Assembly (NCBI GenBank): GCA_029554865.1
Contig: JAKPUX010000074.1
Span: 1 to 64,000, forward strand
Length of the DNA stretch: 64,000 nt
Reading direction: 5' to 3'
Source: a bacterium
Lineage (GTDB): Bacteria > Zhuqueibacterota > Zhuqueibacteria > Residuimicrobiales > Residuimicrobiaceae
Under the pieces are notes generated by a model. The model was given only the letters and a program-made list of their open reading frames with translations. It was not told the origin of the DNA and made no database searches. The position numbers and the translations under genes are program-made. This document shows positions 18,235 to 27,241 of this stretch, one piece after another (position 1 is the first letter of the stretch; each line of letters opens with the position of its first letter).

Positions 18235-19347
18235 ATGGATAATTTGCCCGCGATGATCCCACTAGCCTCAATAGTCTTCGCATCTTATGCGTTGATCCTC
18301 CTCTGGCTCGCCGCGGGCCTGATCCGTCTGCCCCGCCCGCACCTGGCCTCCTCTCCGCCCCCCTTTCTCAGCGTCATCGTGGCAGCGCGGGACGAGGCCG
18401 TACACCTCGAGACCTGCCTCGAAGCCCTGAGCCGGCAGGAGTACCCTGGCGAGTGGGAGCTATTCATCATCGATGATCAGTCCGTCGACCGCAGCCCGGA
18501 TATTGCGCGGGAGGCCGCCGCCCGGCACCCAGGCTGGCACACAGCCGGAAACGATTTTGTCGGCCGCTGGCGCAGCAGTAAAAAGGGGGCCCTGGAGACG
18601 GCCTTCCTCCGCGCCCGCGGCGAGCTTTTACTTTTCACCGACGCCGATTGCACCCCGCCGCCGCAGTGGCTGGCGGGCATGGCTGCCGCCATGGGGTCCG
18701 AAAGCGTCCTCTGCGCCGGCTTTTCTCCGCTGGTGGCCCCGGACGCATCGCGGCTTTGGCGCGCCTTTCTCCTCGTGGACACCCTCGCCGCCGCCCTGGT
18801 CGCTGCCGGGGGGATTGGCCACGGCCGCGGCATCACCTGCAGCGGCCGCAGCCTCGCCTGCCGCAGGCACATCCTGTCGGAGATCGGCGGCTATGACGCC
18901 CTGCCCGATACCCTCTCCGGTGATGACGATTTCCTCCTCCAGGCTGTCGCCTCCTCGGGAAGGCACCGCCTCATCTACGCCCTCGCCCCCTCCACCGCCG
19001 TCCCTGCGCAGGGCCCCTCCGGATGGCGCGCCTTCATCAGGCAAAAACGCCGCCACCTTTCCGCCGGCAGCCGCTATAAACTCCCGATCCAACTGGGCTA
19101 TACCCTCTATCACAGCGCCAATCTGCTTCTCTGGTCAACCCCCCTCGTCGGCCTCATCCACCGGCCGCTCCTGCTTTTCCTCCCGGCCAAAATTATCCTC
19201 GACGGACTTGTCCTCTTTTTGTGGAGCAGCAGACTGCACCAGCCCTTCAGCCTCGCGGGCTTGCTCGCCTGGGAGCCGCTCTTCCCCGTTTACCACCTTG
19301 TTGCATTCCCCCGGTGTGGAGAGGAGATCTCCTGGAAAACACGCTGA
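18235..19347 (+). CDS. Membrane GT2 glycosyltransferase, first of five paralogs
   Basis: Predicted inner-membrane glycosyltransferase using a nucleotide sugar. The 370-residue form has an N-terminal membrane helix (about 10-30), a GT-A domain with nucleotide-binding DDQSVD (80-85), metal-binding DAD (136-138), acceptor-side GDDD (229-232) and QKRRH (270-274) in the place of QxxRW, then two or three C-terminal helices. ATG 18235 is taken because the hydrophobic segment starts just after it; no ribosome site is evident there or at the in-frame ATG 18253, so the start is uncertain. The 3' end overlaps the methyltransferase frame. Confidence 0.82.
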   Translation: MDNLPAMIPLASIVFASYALILLWLAAGLIRLPRPHLASSPPPFLSVIVAARDEAVHLETCLEALSRQEYPGEWELFIIDDQSVDRSPDIAREAAARHPGWHTAGNDFVGRWRSSKKGALETAFLRARGELLLFTDADCTPPPQWLAGMAAAMGSESVLCAGFSPLVAPDASRLWRAFLLVDTLAAALVAAGGIGHGRGITCSGRSLACRRHILSEIGGYDALPDTLSGDDDFLLQAVASSGRHRLIYALAPSTAVPAQGPSGWRAFIRQKRRHLSAGSRYKLPIQLGYTLYHSANLLLWSTPLVGLIHRPLLLFLPAKIILDGLVLFLWSSRLHQPFSLAGLLAWEPLFPVYHLVAFPRCGEEISWKTR

Positions 19348-20135
19348 ACAGTCATGAGCGCCTGTGGAGCAACTATGACCGCTGGGCGCTCGAGCGCGGC
19401 CGCCTCGCCGCCCGACTTTTGGCGGAATGGCTGCCCCTGCCGGGCAGCAGGATCCTCGACGCCGGCTGCGGCAGCGGAGGCGCCAGCCGGGCCCTGGCCG
19501 AAGCCGGCGCCCGGGTCACCGCCGTCGATCTTTTCCCCACTCCCCCGCATGGCCTGGCCAAAATGGATGCGCAGATCCAGTACGTCTGTGCGGACCTCTC
19601 CGCCTGGTCGTGCGATTGTCCCAACGACGGCGTCATCCTTTGGGATGTGCTCGAACACGTACCGGACCCCGCGTCGGCCCTTGTGAATATCCGCACAGCC
19701 CTCAAACCCGGCGGCCTCGCCCTCATCGCCACTCCCAACCGCTGGTCGCCCTTCAACGCCCTCTGCGATCCCCACTATGGATTGCCGGGAGTCTCCTTGT
19801 TCAACCGCAAGGCGGTCCGCCGCATCGTCTCCGGCTGGCTGGGCTGGCACCGTCCGGACAAGGCCGATTTTCCCCAACTTCTCTCCCTCGGCGCCCTTGA
19901 GAACCTCCTGCGCAAGGCCGGATTTTCATGGCGGTTCATCAACCACAGCCTCTTCGCCGCGGCCATGGATAATCCCGCAGGGCTATGGAACAGTCCCTGG
20001 CACCTCCGCCTCTTCACTGCGATCCGAGCTCACGGTTGGGAGAACATCCTGGACAAGGCGCTCAACGATGGCGCGGGTTTGCGCAACCGCTTGCTGATGC
20101 CGACCTTTTTCATCCTGGCCAGGGTGGAAACATGA
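19314..20135 (+). CDS. Class I SAM-dependent methyltransferase
   Basis: The product (about 268-273 residues) has the Rossmann-fold motif I ILDAGCGSGGASRALAEAG, motif II VTAVDLFPT, and LWDVLEHVPDP plus LKPGGLALIATPN, as in UbiG/COQ3-like and sugar methyltransferases of surface-glycan loci. The start is not clear: no ATG lies near. GTG 19314 is given; CTG 19332, which has GAGGAG five bases upstream, is a good alternative. Both overlap the preceding glycosyltransferase. The stop overlaps the next start by four bases (ATGA). Substrate unknown; O-methylation of a sugar or lipid head group is a reasonable guess. Confidence 0.8.
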   Translation: MWRGDLLENTLNSHERLWSNYDRWALERGRLAARLLAEWLPLPGSRILDAGCGSGGASRALAEAGARVTAVDLFPTPPHGLAKMDAQIQYVCADLSAWSCDCPNDGVILWDVLEHVPDPASALVNIRTALKPGGLALIATPNRWSPFNALCDPHYGLPGVSLFNRKAVRRIVSGWLGWHRPDKADFPQLLSLGALENLLRKAGFSWRFINHSLFAAAMDNPAGLWNSPWHLRLFTAIRAHGWENILDKALNDGAGLRNRLLMPTFFILARVET

Positions 20136-21145
20136 AAGAGATCCCGATCAGATCCCTCCTCGCTGCCCTCACCCCGGGACGCACCCTCAACCTGCTCAAA
20201 GCCCTCGCCGGCGGCGCCTGCGGCCGCATCTCCGACCGCCCCCTGGCATGGGGCGCTCCCTATGTGCTCAGCGTGGAGCCCACCAATCTCTGCGACCTCC
20301 ACTGCCCCCACTGCGAGACCGGAGCCGGGACGCTGTCCAGGCCCACCGGCTATTTGGACATGGAGCTCTATCGCACCATTCTTGAACTCAATCACGGCCA
20401 TCTCCTCTATCTGCTCCTCTACGACCAGGGCGAGCCTCTCCTCCATCCGCACTTCCCGGAGATGGTACGGCTGGCTAAAAAGCAGGGGCTCTGCGTGGCC
20501 AGCAGCACCAACGGCCAGCGCCTCGCCGACTATTCTTATGCGCGCGAAATCGCCGCCAGCGGCATCGACGCCCTCATCATCTCCGCGGACGGCCTCACCC
20601 AGTCCACCTATGAGCTCTATCGCCGCGGAGGCAGCCTGGAAAAGGTGTGCAGCGGCCTCGCCGCACTCCGGGCAGCCCGGCGCGCCCGGGGCGGGCGCAC
20701 CCCCCGCCTTTACCTCCAGTTCGTCGTCATGCGCCACAACGAGCATGAACTCCCGCTCCTGCGCGCCGAGGCCGCAAAATGGGGCGCCGACCAGGTGCTG
20801 GTCAAATCCCCCTATCTCCGCTCGGTCGAAGGAGCTGAGGAGATCCTCCCCGCAGAGGAACGTTACCGGCGTTACCGCTGCATCGAAGGGCACTGGCTCC
20901 GCAAGGAAAAAGCTGCGCGTCCCTGCCCCCGGCTCTGGTACTCCTCCGTGATTCACTGGGATGGAAAAGTCGTTCCCTGCTGTTTTGATAAAGACGGCTC
21001 TCATCTCCTCGGACACGCCTCCGAGCCGTTCAAAAAGCTCTTTCACGGCGAAGCTTACCGGCAGTTCCGCCGCCGGCAGTATTCCGCCCATGCTCCGCAA
21101 ATCTGTCAGAACTGCACCGATGGCCTCAAAATATACCCGGCATAA
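20132..21145 (+). CDS. Radical SAM protein with SPASM-like C-terminus, first of three
   Basis: The 337-residue product has the radical SAM cluster motif CDLHCPHC (Cys54, 58, 61), which binds a 4Fe-4S cluster and splits SAM to a deoxyadenosyl radical, followed by a TIM-barrel pattern (LLLYDQGEPLLHP, VASSTNGQ, ALIISADGLTQSTYELYR). The C-terminal part has further cysteines (CPRLWYS, VVPCCFDKDG, CQNCTDG) that fit an auxiliary SPASM-type cluster. It lies between a methyltransferase and a membrane protein in the glycosyltransferase locus. No B12 domain is visible. The reaction is unknown; oxidation, epimerisation or rearrangement of a sugar or lipid carrier is inferred from context only. Confidence 0.85.
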   Translation: MKEIPIRSLLAALTPGRTLNLLKALAGGACGRISDRPLAWGAPYVLSVEPTNLCDLHCPHCETGAGTLSRPTGYLDMELYRTILELNHGHLLYLLLYDQGEPLLHPHFPEMVRLAKKQGLCVASSTNGQRLADYSYAREIAASGIDALIISADGLTQSTYELYRRGGSLEKVCSGLAALRAARRARGGRTPRLYLQFVVMRHNEHELPLLRAEAAKWGADQVLVKSPYLRSVEGAEEILPAEERYRRYRCIEGHWLRKEKAARPCPRLWYSSVIHWDGKVVPCCFDKDGSHLLGHASEPFKKLFHGEAYRQFRRRQYSAHAPQICQNCTDGLKIYPA

Positions 21146-22088
21146 GCGCACCCTGCTCATCTTCAAGGCGGTAATCGCCATCATCGTCCTGACCATGCTG
21201 GTACGGCATATCAGCATCGGGGAGCTGAAAACCGCCCTCCTCGAAGCCTGCATCGTCTGGATCATCCCGGCCGTGCTGCTGCTGGCACTGAACCTCTTCT
21301 TCCAGTTCAAACGCTGGGAGATGCTCGTCCGCCAGGTCCAGCCCCGGGCGCCGAAACGGCAGATCCTCTCCTCCCTGCTTTCGGGCATCACCCTGGGCTT
21401 CATCACCCCCGGCAGGGTGGGAGAATTCGGCCGGGCCTTTTTCATCGACGGCACCGATTGGCCCAAACTGCTGGGCCTAACCCTGCTCGACAAGAGCTAC
21501 GCCTTTATGACGCTCCTCTTCCTCGGCCTCGTCGGCATGCTCCCCTACCTCAGGAGAGAGGTCGAGCTGCTGGTCTGGATGCCCTTGATCATCATCGCCC
21601 TCGCCTTTTTCGCCCTGCTCTTCCTTCTGCTCCTCCATCCGCCCTTTCTGGCCGGAATCCTGAAAAAGTTCAGAAAGCTCTGGGAACACCGCCGTAAAGT
21701 CGCCCAGATCGTCTCCAGCCTCGAACAGGTGCCGCCCCGGCTCGCCGTCCGAATCTCCCTGCTCGCCCTGGGGCAGGTCTTCACCTATCTCCTCCAGTTC
21801 TATCTCCTCATCCGCGCCTTTTCTCCCCTGCCCCTCCTTAGAGGCATACAGGCCCTGATGGCCACCCTCTGGGTGAAGACCATGCTCCCCATCTCCATCG
21901 GTGACCTCGGTGTGCGCGAGAGCGCTGCCATCTATTTTCTCGGCGAACTCGGGGTCGCCCAGGCCGCCGCCTTTGACGGCTCCCTTCTGCTCTTTTTTAT
22001 CAACGTGCTGCTGCCCGCACTCGCCGGGCTGATCCTGCTGCTGCGCCGGGACGCCGCCGCCCGCAAGGCTCACTCTGGAAGAATCTGA
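21120..22088 (+). CDS. AglD/YbhN-like multi-pass membrane protein (lysylphosphatidylglycerol synthase TM family)
   Basis: The 322-residue product has about eight membrane helices and the family pattern LLSGITLGFITPGRVGEFGR and GDLGVRESAAIYFLGELGV, as in the PF03706 group (MprF flippase part, AglD, YbhN). Members act in flipping or handling lipid-linked substrates. ATG 21120 overlaps the radical SAM gene by 26 bases; earlier in-frame starts would run deep into that gene. The next gene starts after 8 bases. A role in moving or presenting the lipid acceptor of this locus is inferred. Confidence 0.82.
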   Translation: MASKYTRHKRTLLIFKAVIAIIVLTMLVRHISIGELKTALLEACIVWIIPAVLLLALNLFFQFKRWEMLVRQVQPRAPKRQILSSLLSGITLGFITPGRVGEFGRAFFIDGTDWPKLLGLTLLDKSYAFMTLLFLGLVGMLPYLRREVELLVWMPLIIIALAFFALLFLLLLHPPFLAGILKKFRKLWEHRRKVAQIVSSLEQVPPRLAVRISLLALGQVFTYLLQFYLLIRAFSPLPLLRGIQALMATLWVKTMLPISIGDLGVRESAAIYFLGELGVAQAAAFDGSLLLFFINVLLPALAGLILLLRRDAAARKAHSGRI

Positions 22089-22096
22089 GGTCTGTC

Positions 22097-23254
22097 ATGA
22101 TCCCCGCCCTCCTTTACCTTCTTCTCGCCATCGCCTACAGCCTCTTCATCGTCTGGATTCTGCAGGGGTTGCGCCGGATCAGAATGCCCTGGTCCGGAGA
22201 GATTGTAAAAAAAGTCTCCGTGATCATCGCCACCCGCGATGAGGAGCAAAACATCCCTTTCTCTCTGGGCACCCTGCTGAAACAGAGCCACCCGCGCACG
22301 CATCTGGAGATCATCGTCGTGGACGACCACTCCAGTGACCGGACGCGGAGCGTGGCCGAGGGCATCGCCGCCAAATTTCCCATGATCAGGGTCCTGGCCG
22401 CCCCTTCCTTCAGCAGTTCCATTGCCCCGAAAAAAGCGGCCCTCGCTGCGGGCATCGGAGCCGCCTCGGGCGAGATCATCCTCACCCTTGACGCCGATTG
22501 CGCTGCCCCCTCCGGTTGGGTGGAAAAAATGAGCGCCCCCTTTGCGGGCGACATCACGGCCGCCGCTTCGTGGGTTCTGATCCCCGAAGAGAAAAGCCTC
22601 CCCACCCAGATCGAATTCCTCGACGCTCTGGCCCTCCAGCTCATCGGCGCCGCCGCCATCGGCTGGGAAAAACCCTTCCTCGCCAATGGGGCCAATCTCG
22701 CCTTCCGCCGCCGCACCTTCCAGAAAATCGGCGGCTATGAGGGATTTGCCTACATGGGTTCCGGAGACGACGACCTTTTGCTGCAAAAACTGCACGCCGA
22801 CGGGGACGGCAGGATCCTCTTCAATACCGATCCCGAGAGCGCAGTCACCACCCTGCCCTGCAAGTCATGGCGCGATTTCTTCAGGCAGCGCATCCGCTGG
22901 AGCTCCAAGGCCGCCTTCTATCCCACCTGGATAAAAGCCATCGAGGGCGCCGCCTTTGTTCACTATGTCACCCTCCTGCTCGGCATCCCCCTCGCCCTGC
23001 TGCTCTCCTTTCCCCTCTGGGTGCCTCTTCTCGCCCTGCTGTGCAAGATGACCTGCGACTATCTCCTCCTGCACAAGGGTGTACGCATGGTGCGCCGCAG
23101 CTGGAGTTGGCCAGGATTTTTCGGCGCCTCCCTGCTCCACATCGCCTACATCCCGGTTATCGGCCTCATCGGTCAGTTCGGCCGTTTTGAATGGAAAGGG
23201 CGCACCTATCGCCAGGGCCGGCTTGAGAAGAACGCGGCGACGAAAAGGGTTTGA
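22097..23254 (+). CDS. Membrane GT2 glycosyltransferase, second paralog
   Basis: The 385-residue product follows the same plan as its neighbours: one N-terminal helix, a GT-A domain with DDHSSD, LTLDADC, SGDDD and the full FFRQRIRWSSK version of QxxRW, then three C-terminal helices and the ending GRFEWKGRTY. That ending is typical of carotenoid and glycolipid glucosyltransferases of the CruC/CrtQ type. GAGG precedes the ATG. Donor and acceptor are unknown. Confidence 0.85.
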   Translation: MIPALLYLLLAIAYSLFIVWILQGLRRIRMPWSGEIVKKVSVIIATRDEEQNIPFSLGTLLKQSHPRTHLEIIVVDDHSSDRTRSVAEGIAAKFPMIRVLAAPSFSSSIAPKKAALAAGIGAASGEIILTLDADCAAPSGWVEKMSAPFAGDITAAASWVLIPEEKSLPTQIEFLDALALQLIGAAAIGWEKPFLANGANLAFRRRTFQKIGGYEGFAYMGSGDDDLLLQKLHADGDGRILFNTDPESAVTTLPCKSWRDFFRQRIRWSSKAAFYPTWIKAIEGAAFVHYVTLLLGIPLALLLSFPLWVPLLALLCKMTCDYLLLHKGVRMVRRSWSWPGFFGASLLHIAYIPVIGLIGQFGRFEWKGRTYRQGRLEKNAATKRV

Positions 23255-23278
23255 ATTCATCCGCATTATTGATATATT
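23251..23278 (+). promoter_or_regulatory. Possible internal promoter TTGAAT-N16-TATATT before the Wzi-like gene
   Basis: TTGAAT (23251-23256) overlaps the glycosyltransferase stop; TATATT (23273-23278) follows after 16 bp. This is the only gap of note (96 bases) in the locus, so a second transcription start here is plausible, though the match is moderate. Confidence 0.35.
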
Positions 23279-23350
23279 CTACGACAGACGCCGTCCACCC
23301 GCCAGAACGGACGACCCACCGGTCCGCAAGTATGCGTGAGAATATGCCCG

Positions 23351-24925
23351 ATGAAAATTAAGACCGCACTGCTGTTAACCGGACTCGCTGCCTTTGCGTC
23401 CTCGGCACAGAGCGTGCATGTGCCGCTCGATTACTGGGGTTATGGCTTTCTCGAACGCATGGAAGCCAAGGGGCTCTTCCACAGCCTCGCCCTGCTCGAC
23501 CGGCCTCTCAACCGCAACCAGGTGGCGCAGCTCATCGGCGAGATCGAAGATAAAGCGGCAGTCAAGCCTTCCTCATTGAGCGCCACCGACCTCAGGCTGC
23601 TCGAACAGCTCAAGGGCGACTTTGCCGACGAACTTTCATCACAGGGCGGCCGCTCGCTGCCCGCGCGCCGGGAACTGCATGCCGCGCGCTGGTCAGAAGG
23701 CCCGAACCAGGCCTGCATTGATCTCTACAGCCGCCTCAGCATCGTCTCCAACCGCGGCAGAAGCTACGACTCGCCTGAACTCCTTGCCGAAGGCACTCTC
23801 GGCGCGATCTTGCGCGGACAGCTCGGCGCCACCCTTGGCTTTTACGCCGACGCCCGCAATACCCTCACCCGCGGCGAGAAAACCGCCGGCGACCGGGACG
23901 AGAATTTTGACGTCTCCAAGGGCTCGCCGGTCGTCATCTCCGGCCCCAATCTCTTCCGCGACCGCGCCCTCGCCTATTTCGTCTGGGAAAAACCCTGGCT
24001 GCGCATTCAGGCCGGCCGGGATGAAATCGACTGGGGACCCGGATCCCACAGCGGCCTCGCCCTCACCCGCAACATGCCGCCGGCCGATATGATCCGTCTG
24101 GCCAGCCGCTTCCGCAAATTCGCCTTCAGCAGCGCCCATATCTGGCTCCGCACCCCCCTCGGCGCCAAATATCTCGCCGCCCACCGGCTCGATTTCCTCC
24201 TCCTGTCCGGTCTCCAGATCGGCGCTGGCGAGACCGTGGTCTATGGCAAACGCGACATTGAAATGTCCTATCTCAATCCCCTCATGCTCTACCATGTGGC
24301 GGAACACCACCTCGGCGACCGCGACAACAATACCCTGTTCCTCAACCTCAGCTGCACCTTGCTGCGTGGCACGCGCTTCTACGCCGAGTACTTTATCGAC
24401 GACATGACCTCGACTGAAAGCCTCACCCGCTACTTCGGCAACAAATTCGCCTTTATGACCGGGGTGCTCTGGAGCGATCCCCTCGGAGCCCGGAACCTCG
24501 ACCTCCGTTTCGAATACAGCCGCGTCGAGCCCTTTGTCTACGCCCATCACGATTCCTTGAATATTTATACCCATTACGATAAAACCATTGGCCATTGGCT
24601 CGGGCCCAACTCGGATTCGGCCTGGCTGCTGGCAGCCCGCCAGTTCGGTCGTGATCTGCGGCTGGAGGCCAGCCTCGAGCGCATCCGCAAGGGGGAGGGC
24701 GCAGCTGACACCCGGGCCCGGCCCGCGCAGGGCACTGTCAAGCAGTTCCTCGGCGGAGTGGTCGAAAAGCGCTACCTGGCCGGCCTGCGCCTCCAGGAGC
24801 AGGTCCGCCGCGACCTCTTCGTCTCGGTCGCCTATACCTACGCCCACATCCGCAACGCCGGCCGCGTCGAGGGCCTCTCCGGAGACGACCACCTCGCCCG
24901 TTTCGAAATCGCCTATAACTATTAA
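23351..24925 (+). CDS. Wzi-like capsule-assembly outer-membrane protein
   Basis: The 524-residue product has a signal peptide (to about residue 20, AFASSAQS) and the Wzi-family pattern AGRDEIDWGPGSHSGLALT with MSYLNPLMLYHVAEHH, ending in an aromatic-terminated strand (FEIAYNY) as outer-membrane barrels do. Wzi binds capsule at the cell surface in E. coli. ATG 23351 is preferred to GTG 23336 because the signal peptide starts cleanly there; the ribosome site is weak. Its presence inside the glycosyltransferase locus suggests that the product reaches the outer surface. Confidence 0.82.
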   Translation: MKIKTALLLTGLAAFASSAQSVHVPLDYWGYGFLERMEAKGLFHSLALLDRPLNRNQVAQLIGEIEDKAAVKPSSLSATDLRLLEQLKGDFADELSSQGGRSLPARRELHAARWSEGPNQACIDLYSRLSIVSNRGRSYDSPELLAEGTLGAILRGQLGATLGFYADARNTLTRGEKTAGDRDENFDVSKGSPVVISGPNLFRDRALAYFVWEKPWLRIQAGRDEIDWGPGSHSGLALTRNMPPADMIRLASRFRKFAFSSAHIWLRTPLGAKYLAAHRLDFLLLSGLQIGAGETVVYGKRDIEMSYLNPLMLYHVAEHHLGDRDNNTLFLNLSCTLLRGTRFYAEYFIDDMTSTESLTRYFGNKFAFMTGVLWSDPLGARNLDLRFEYSRVEPFVYAHHDSLNIYTHYDKTIGHWLGPNSDSAWLLAARQFGRDLRLEASLERIRKGEGAADTRARPAQGTVKQFLGGVVEKRYLAGLRLQEQVRRDLFVSVAYTYAHIRNAGRVEGLSGDDHLARFEIAYNY

Positions 24926-24934
24926 CGGACGAAG

Positions 24935-26077
24935 ATGACCGCCCTCCTGCTCCTGCTCACGCTTCTCTACATGGTCGCCCTGCTCCTCATCTCCCGCGGC
25001 CTCAGCCGGCTCCAGCCCCCGGCGGCCCCGGCGACCAGACCCTTTATCTCGGTCATCATCGCCGCCCGCAACGAGGCCGACCATGTCACCCCCCTTCTGG
25101 AGGCCCTCGCCCGCCAGGATTATCCGCGCGAACAGCACGAAATCATCATCGTCGATGACGCCTCCAGCGACGGCACCGCGGAGACTATTGAGCAGTGGCT
25201 CCGGGCGAACCCGCACTGCCCCATCCGCCTGCTGCACAGCGAGGGACGCGACCAGGTGATCTCTACCAAGAAACATGCCCTCGCACAGGGCATCAACGCC
25301 GCCCGGGGCGAAATCCTCCTCTTCACCGACGCCGACTGCCAGCCCCCCACCACCTGGATCTCCTCCCTGTGCGCCCGCTTCGGCGATCAGGTCGGCATGG
25401 TGATCGGCTACTCTCCCTATGAGATCCCCGCGCCGCATACCCTGGGCCAGCGCTTCCTCGCCCTCGAGTCGCTCTCGCTGGCGGCACTCGCCGCCGGCAC
25501 CACCGGCTGGGGACGACCTGCCACCTGCACCGGCCGCAACCTCGGCTACAGGAAGAGCGTCTGGCTCCAGGTCAACGGCTTTGAACCCATCGCCCGCTTT
25601 GTCTCCGGCGACGACGATCTCTTTCTCAAACAGGTGCTTGACCGGACCAGCTGGCGGATCGCCTACGCCCTCGATCCGGGCGCGATCGTGCCCACCCGCC
25701 TCCTCCCCAGCGGCAAGGCCTTTTTTCGACAGCGCCTGCGCCACGCCTCCAAGGGATTCTATTACGGCTGGAAAATGAGCAGCATCCTCGCCCTGGCCTG
25801 GCTCTTCAACCTGCTCCTGCTCGTCAGGGCCATCTCCAGCCTCTGCGGCCCCGCGATCACGCCCTGGGCCTGGATCGCCTGGGCCGGCAAGGCCGCCGCA
25901 GAGCTGCTCCTCCTCATCCGCTTCGCCGGGCCCATGCAGCGCATGCATACCCTGACCGTCTTCCCGCAAGCTGAGGCGGCGCATGTACTCTATGTGGTCC
26001 TCTTCGGGGCGCTCGGCCCGCTCACCCGGGTGCGCTGGAAAGAAACCACCGCACACACCCACACCCTGAAAAGATAG
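24935..26077 (+). CDS. Membrane GT2 glycosyltransferase, third paralog
   Basis: The 380-residue product has an N-terminal helix, GT-A motifs DDASSD, FTDADC, SGDDD and FFRQRLRHASKG (His instead of Trp in QxxRW), then three C-terminal helices. The Trp to His change is shared with the first paralog and may separate two specificity types in this locus. It starts 9 bases after the Wzi-like gene and ends 9 bases before the fourth paralog. Confidence 0.84.
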   Translation: MTALLLLLTLLYMVALLLISRGLSRLQPPAAPATRPFISVIIAARNEADHVTPLLEALARQDYPREQHEIIIVDDASSDGTAETIEQWLRANPHCPIRLLHSEGRDQVISTKKHALAQGINAARGEILLFTDADCQPPTTWISSLCARFGDQVGMVIGYSPYEIPAPHTLGQRFLALESLSLAALAAGTTGWGRPATCTGRNLGYRKSVWLQVNGFEPIARFVSGDDDLFLKQVLDRTSWRIAYALDPGAIVPTRLLPSGKAFFRQRLRHASKGFYYGWKMSSILALAWLFNLLLLVRAISSLCGPAITPWAWIAWAGKAAAELLLLIRFAGPMQRMHTLTVFPQAEAAHVLYVVLFGALGPLTRVRWKETTAHTHTLKR

Positions 26078-26086
26078 AGAATCTGC

Positions 26087-27241
26087 ATGTCCTCCCTGAC
26101 CATTCTGGCATGGCTGACCCTCCTGCTGGCTGCAGCCTACCTCGTGACTATCCTCCTCTTTCTCATCGGGCTGCGCAGGCCCGCCTCCCCGGGCTTCACC
26201 GGGCTCCCGGTAGTCACCGTCGTCGTCGCCGCACGCAATGAGGAAAAACATATCGGCTCTCTGCTCGACGACCTCACACGCCAGGATTACCCGGACCACC
26301 TCTACGAAATTATTATTGCGGATGACGGCTCGAGCGACCGTACCGCCGGGATTGTCCGCGAGCGCATGGCCGGATCCCCCTTCATCCGCCTGCTCTCCAT
26401 CGAGGAGTGCCCGGCCGGCTTCAGCCCCAAAAAGTACGCCCTGCAGAGGGCCGTCAGCCAGGCAAGGGGCGAAATCATCCTGGCCACCGACGCAGACTGC
26501 CGCCTCGGCCCGCAATGGGCTAGCACCATGGTTAAATACTTCCTTCCCGAGGTCGGCTTTGTCATCGGCTTTTCCCAGTACGGCCGCCGCGGAGAAAAAC
26601 AGAATCTGATCGAAAGGCTGCAGGCCATGGATTTCATCCCCCTCATGGGCGTGGCCGAAGGCAGCTGCAACCTCGGACTACCCCTCTCCGCCTCGGGCCA
26701 AAACCTCGCCTACCGCCGCGAGGCCTTCCACGCCGTCGGGGGCTACAGCCGCGTCGCCCATCGCGTCTCCGGAGACGATGTCCTCCTCCTGCAGCTCATC
26801 CGCAGCCACACCGATTATCGCGTGGTCTTCGCCTCCCACCCGGGAGCCTTCGCCAGCTCGGCGCCCCAGCCCACCCTGGCTGATCTCATCAATCAGCGCA
26901 AACGCTGGGCTTCGAACGGCTCCTTTCAGCTCTTCCTAAATATCCCTTTCTTTGCTTATTTAATCATGGTCTACCTCTATACCGCCGCACTCTTCGTCGG
27001 GGTGCCCCTCTCGCTGCTCCTAGGCACCCATGCCGGCCTCTTTGCCCTCTGCCTGGCCAGCAAGATCGGAGGTGAGTGGGCCATCTCTCTGGTCAGCGCA
27101 CACCGATATGGCAGAACCGACTTGCTCCGCTGGTTTCCCCTCTGGTTTATCGTCCAGATCCCCTATATCGTTTGGGTCGGCATGCTCGGTAGCTTTGGAA
27201 ATTTCAAATGGAAGGACCGCAAACATGGAGCAGCCCTATGA
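26087..27241 (+). CDS. Membrane GT2 glycosyltransferase, fourth paralog
   Basis: The 384-residue product has an N-terminal helix, DDGSSD, ATDADC, SGDDV (third Asp replaced by Val) and INQRKRWASNG (QxxRW intact), with C-terminal helices and the ending GNFKWKDRK. It follows the third paralog after 9 bases, consistent with tandem duplication and divergence. The stop overlaps the next radical SAM start by four bases (ATGA). Confidence 0.84.
   Translation: MSSLTILAWLTLLLAAAYLVTILLFLIGLRRPASPGFTGLPVVTVVVAARNEEKHIGSLLDDLTRQDYPDHLYEIIIADDGSSDRTAGIVRERMAGSPFIRLLSIEECPAGFSPKKYALQRAVSQARGEIILATDADCRLGPQWASTMVKYFLPEVGFVIGFSQYGRRGEKQNLIERLQAMDFIPLMGVAEGSCNLGLPLSASGQNLAYRREAFHAVGGYSRVAHRVSGDDVLLLQLIRSHTDYRVVFASHPGAFASSAPQPTLADLINQRKRWASNGSFQLFLNIPFFAYLIMVYLYTAALFVGVPLSLLLGTHAGLFALCLASKIGGEWAISLVSAHRYGRTDLLRWFPLWFIVQIPYIVWVGMLGSFGNFKWKDRKHGAAL

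Noticed and set aside
23693..26515. A 940-codon open frame on the minus strand across the Wzi-like and GT2 genes
   Set aside because: Its product is low-complexity Gly/Glu/Ala-rich without motifs, and the plus-strand genes there have clear family motifs. High GC keeps the complementary frame open.
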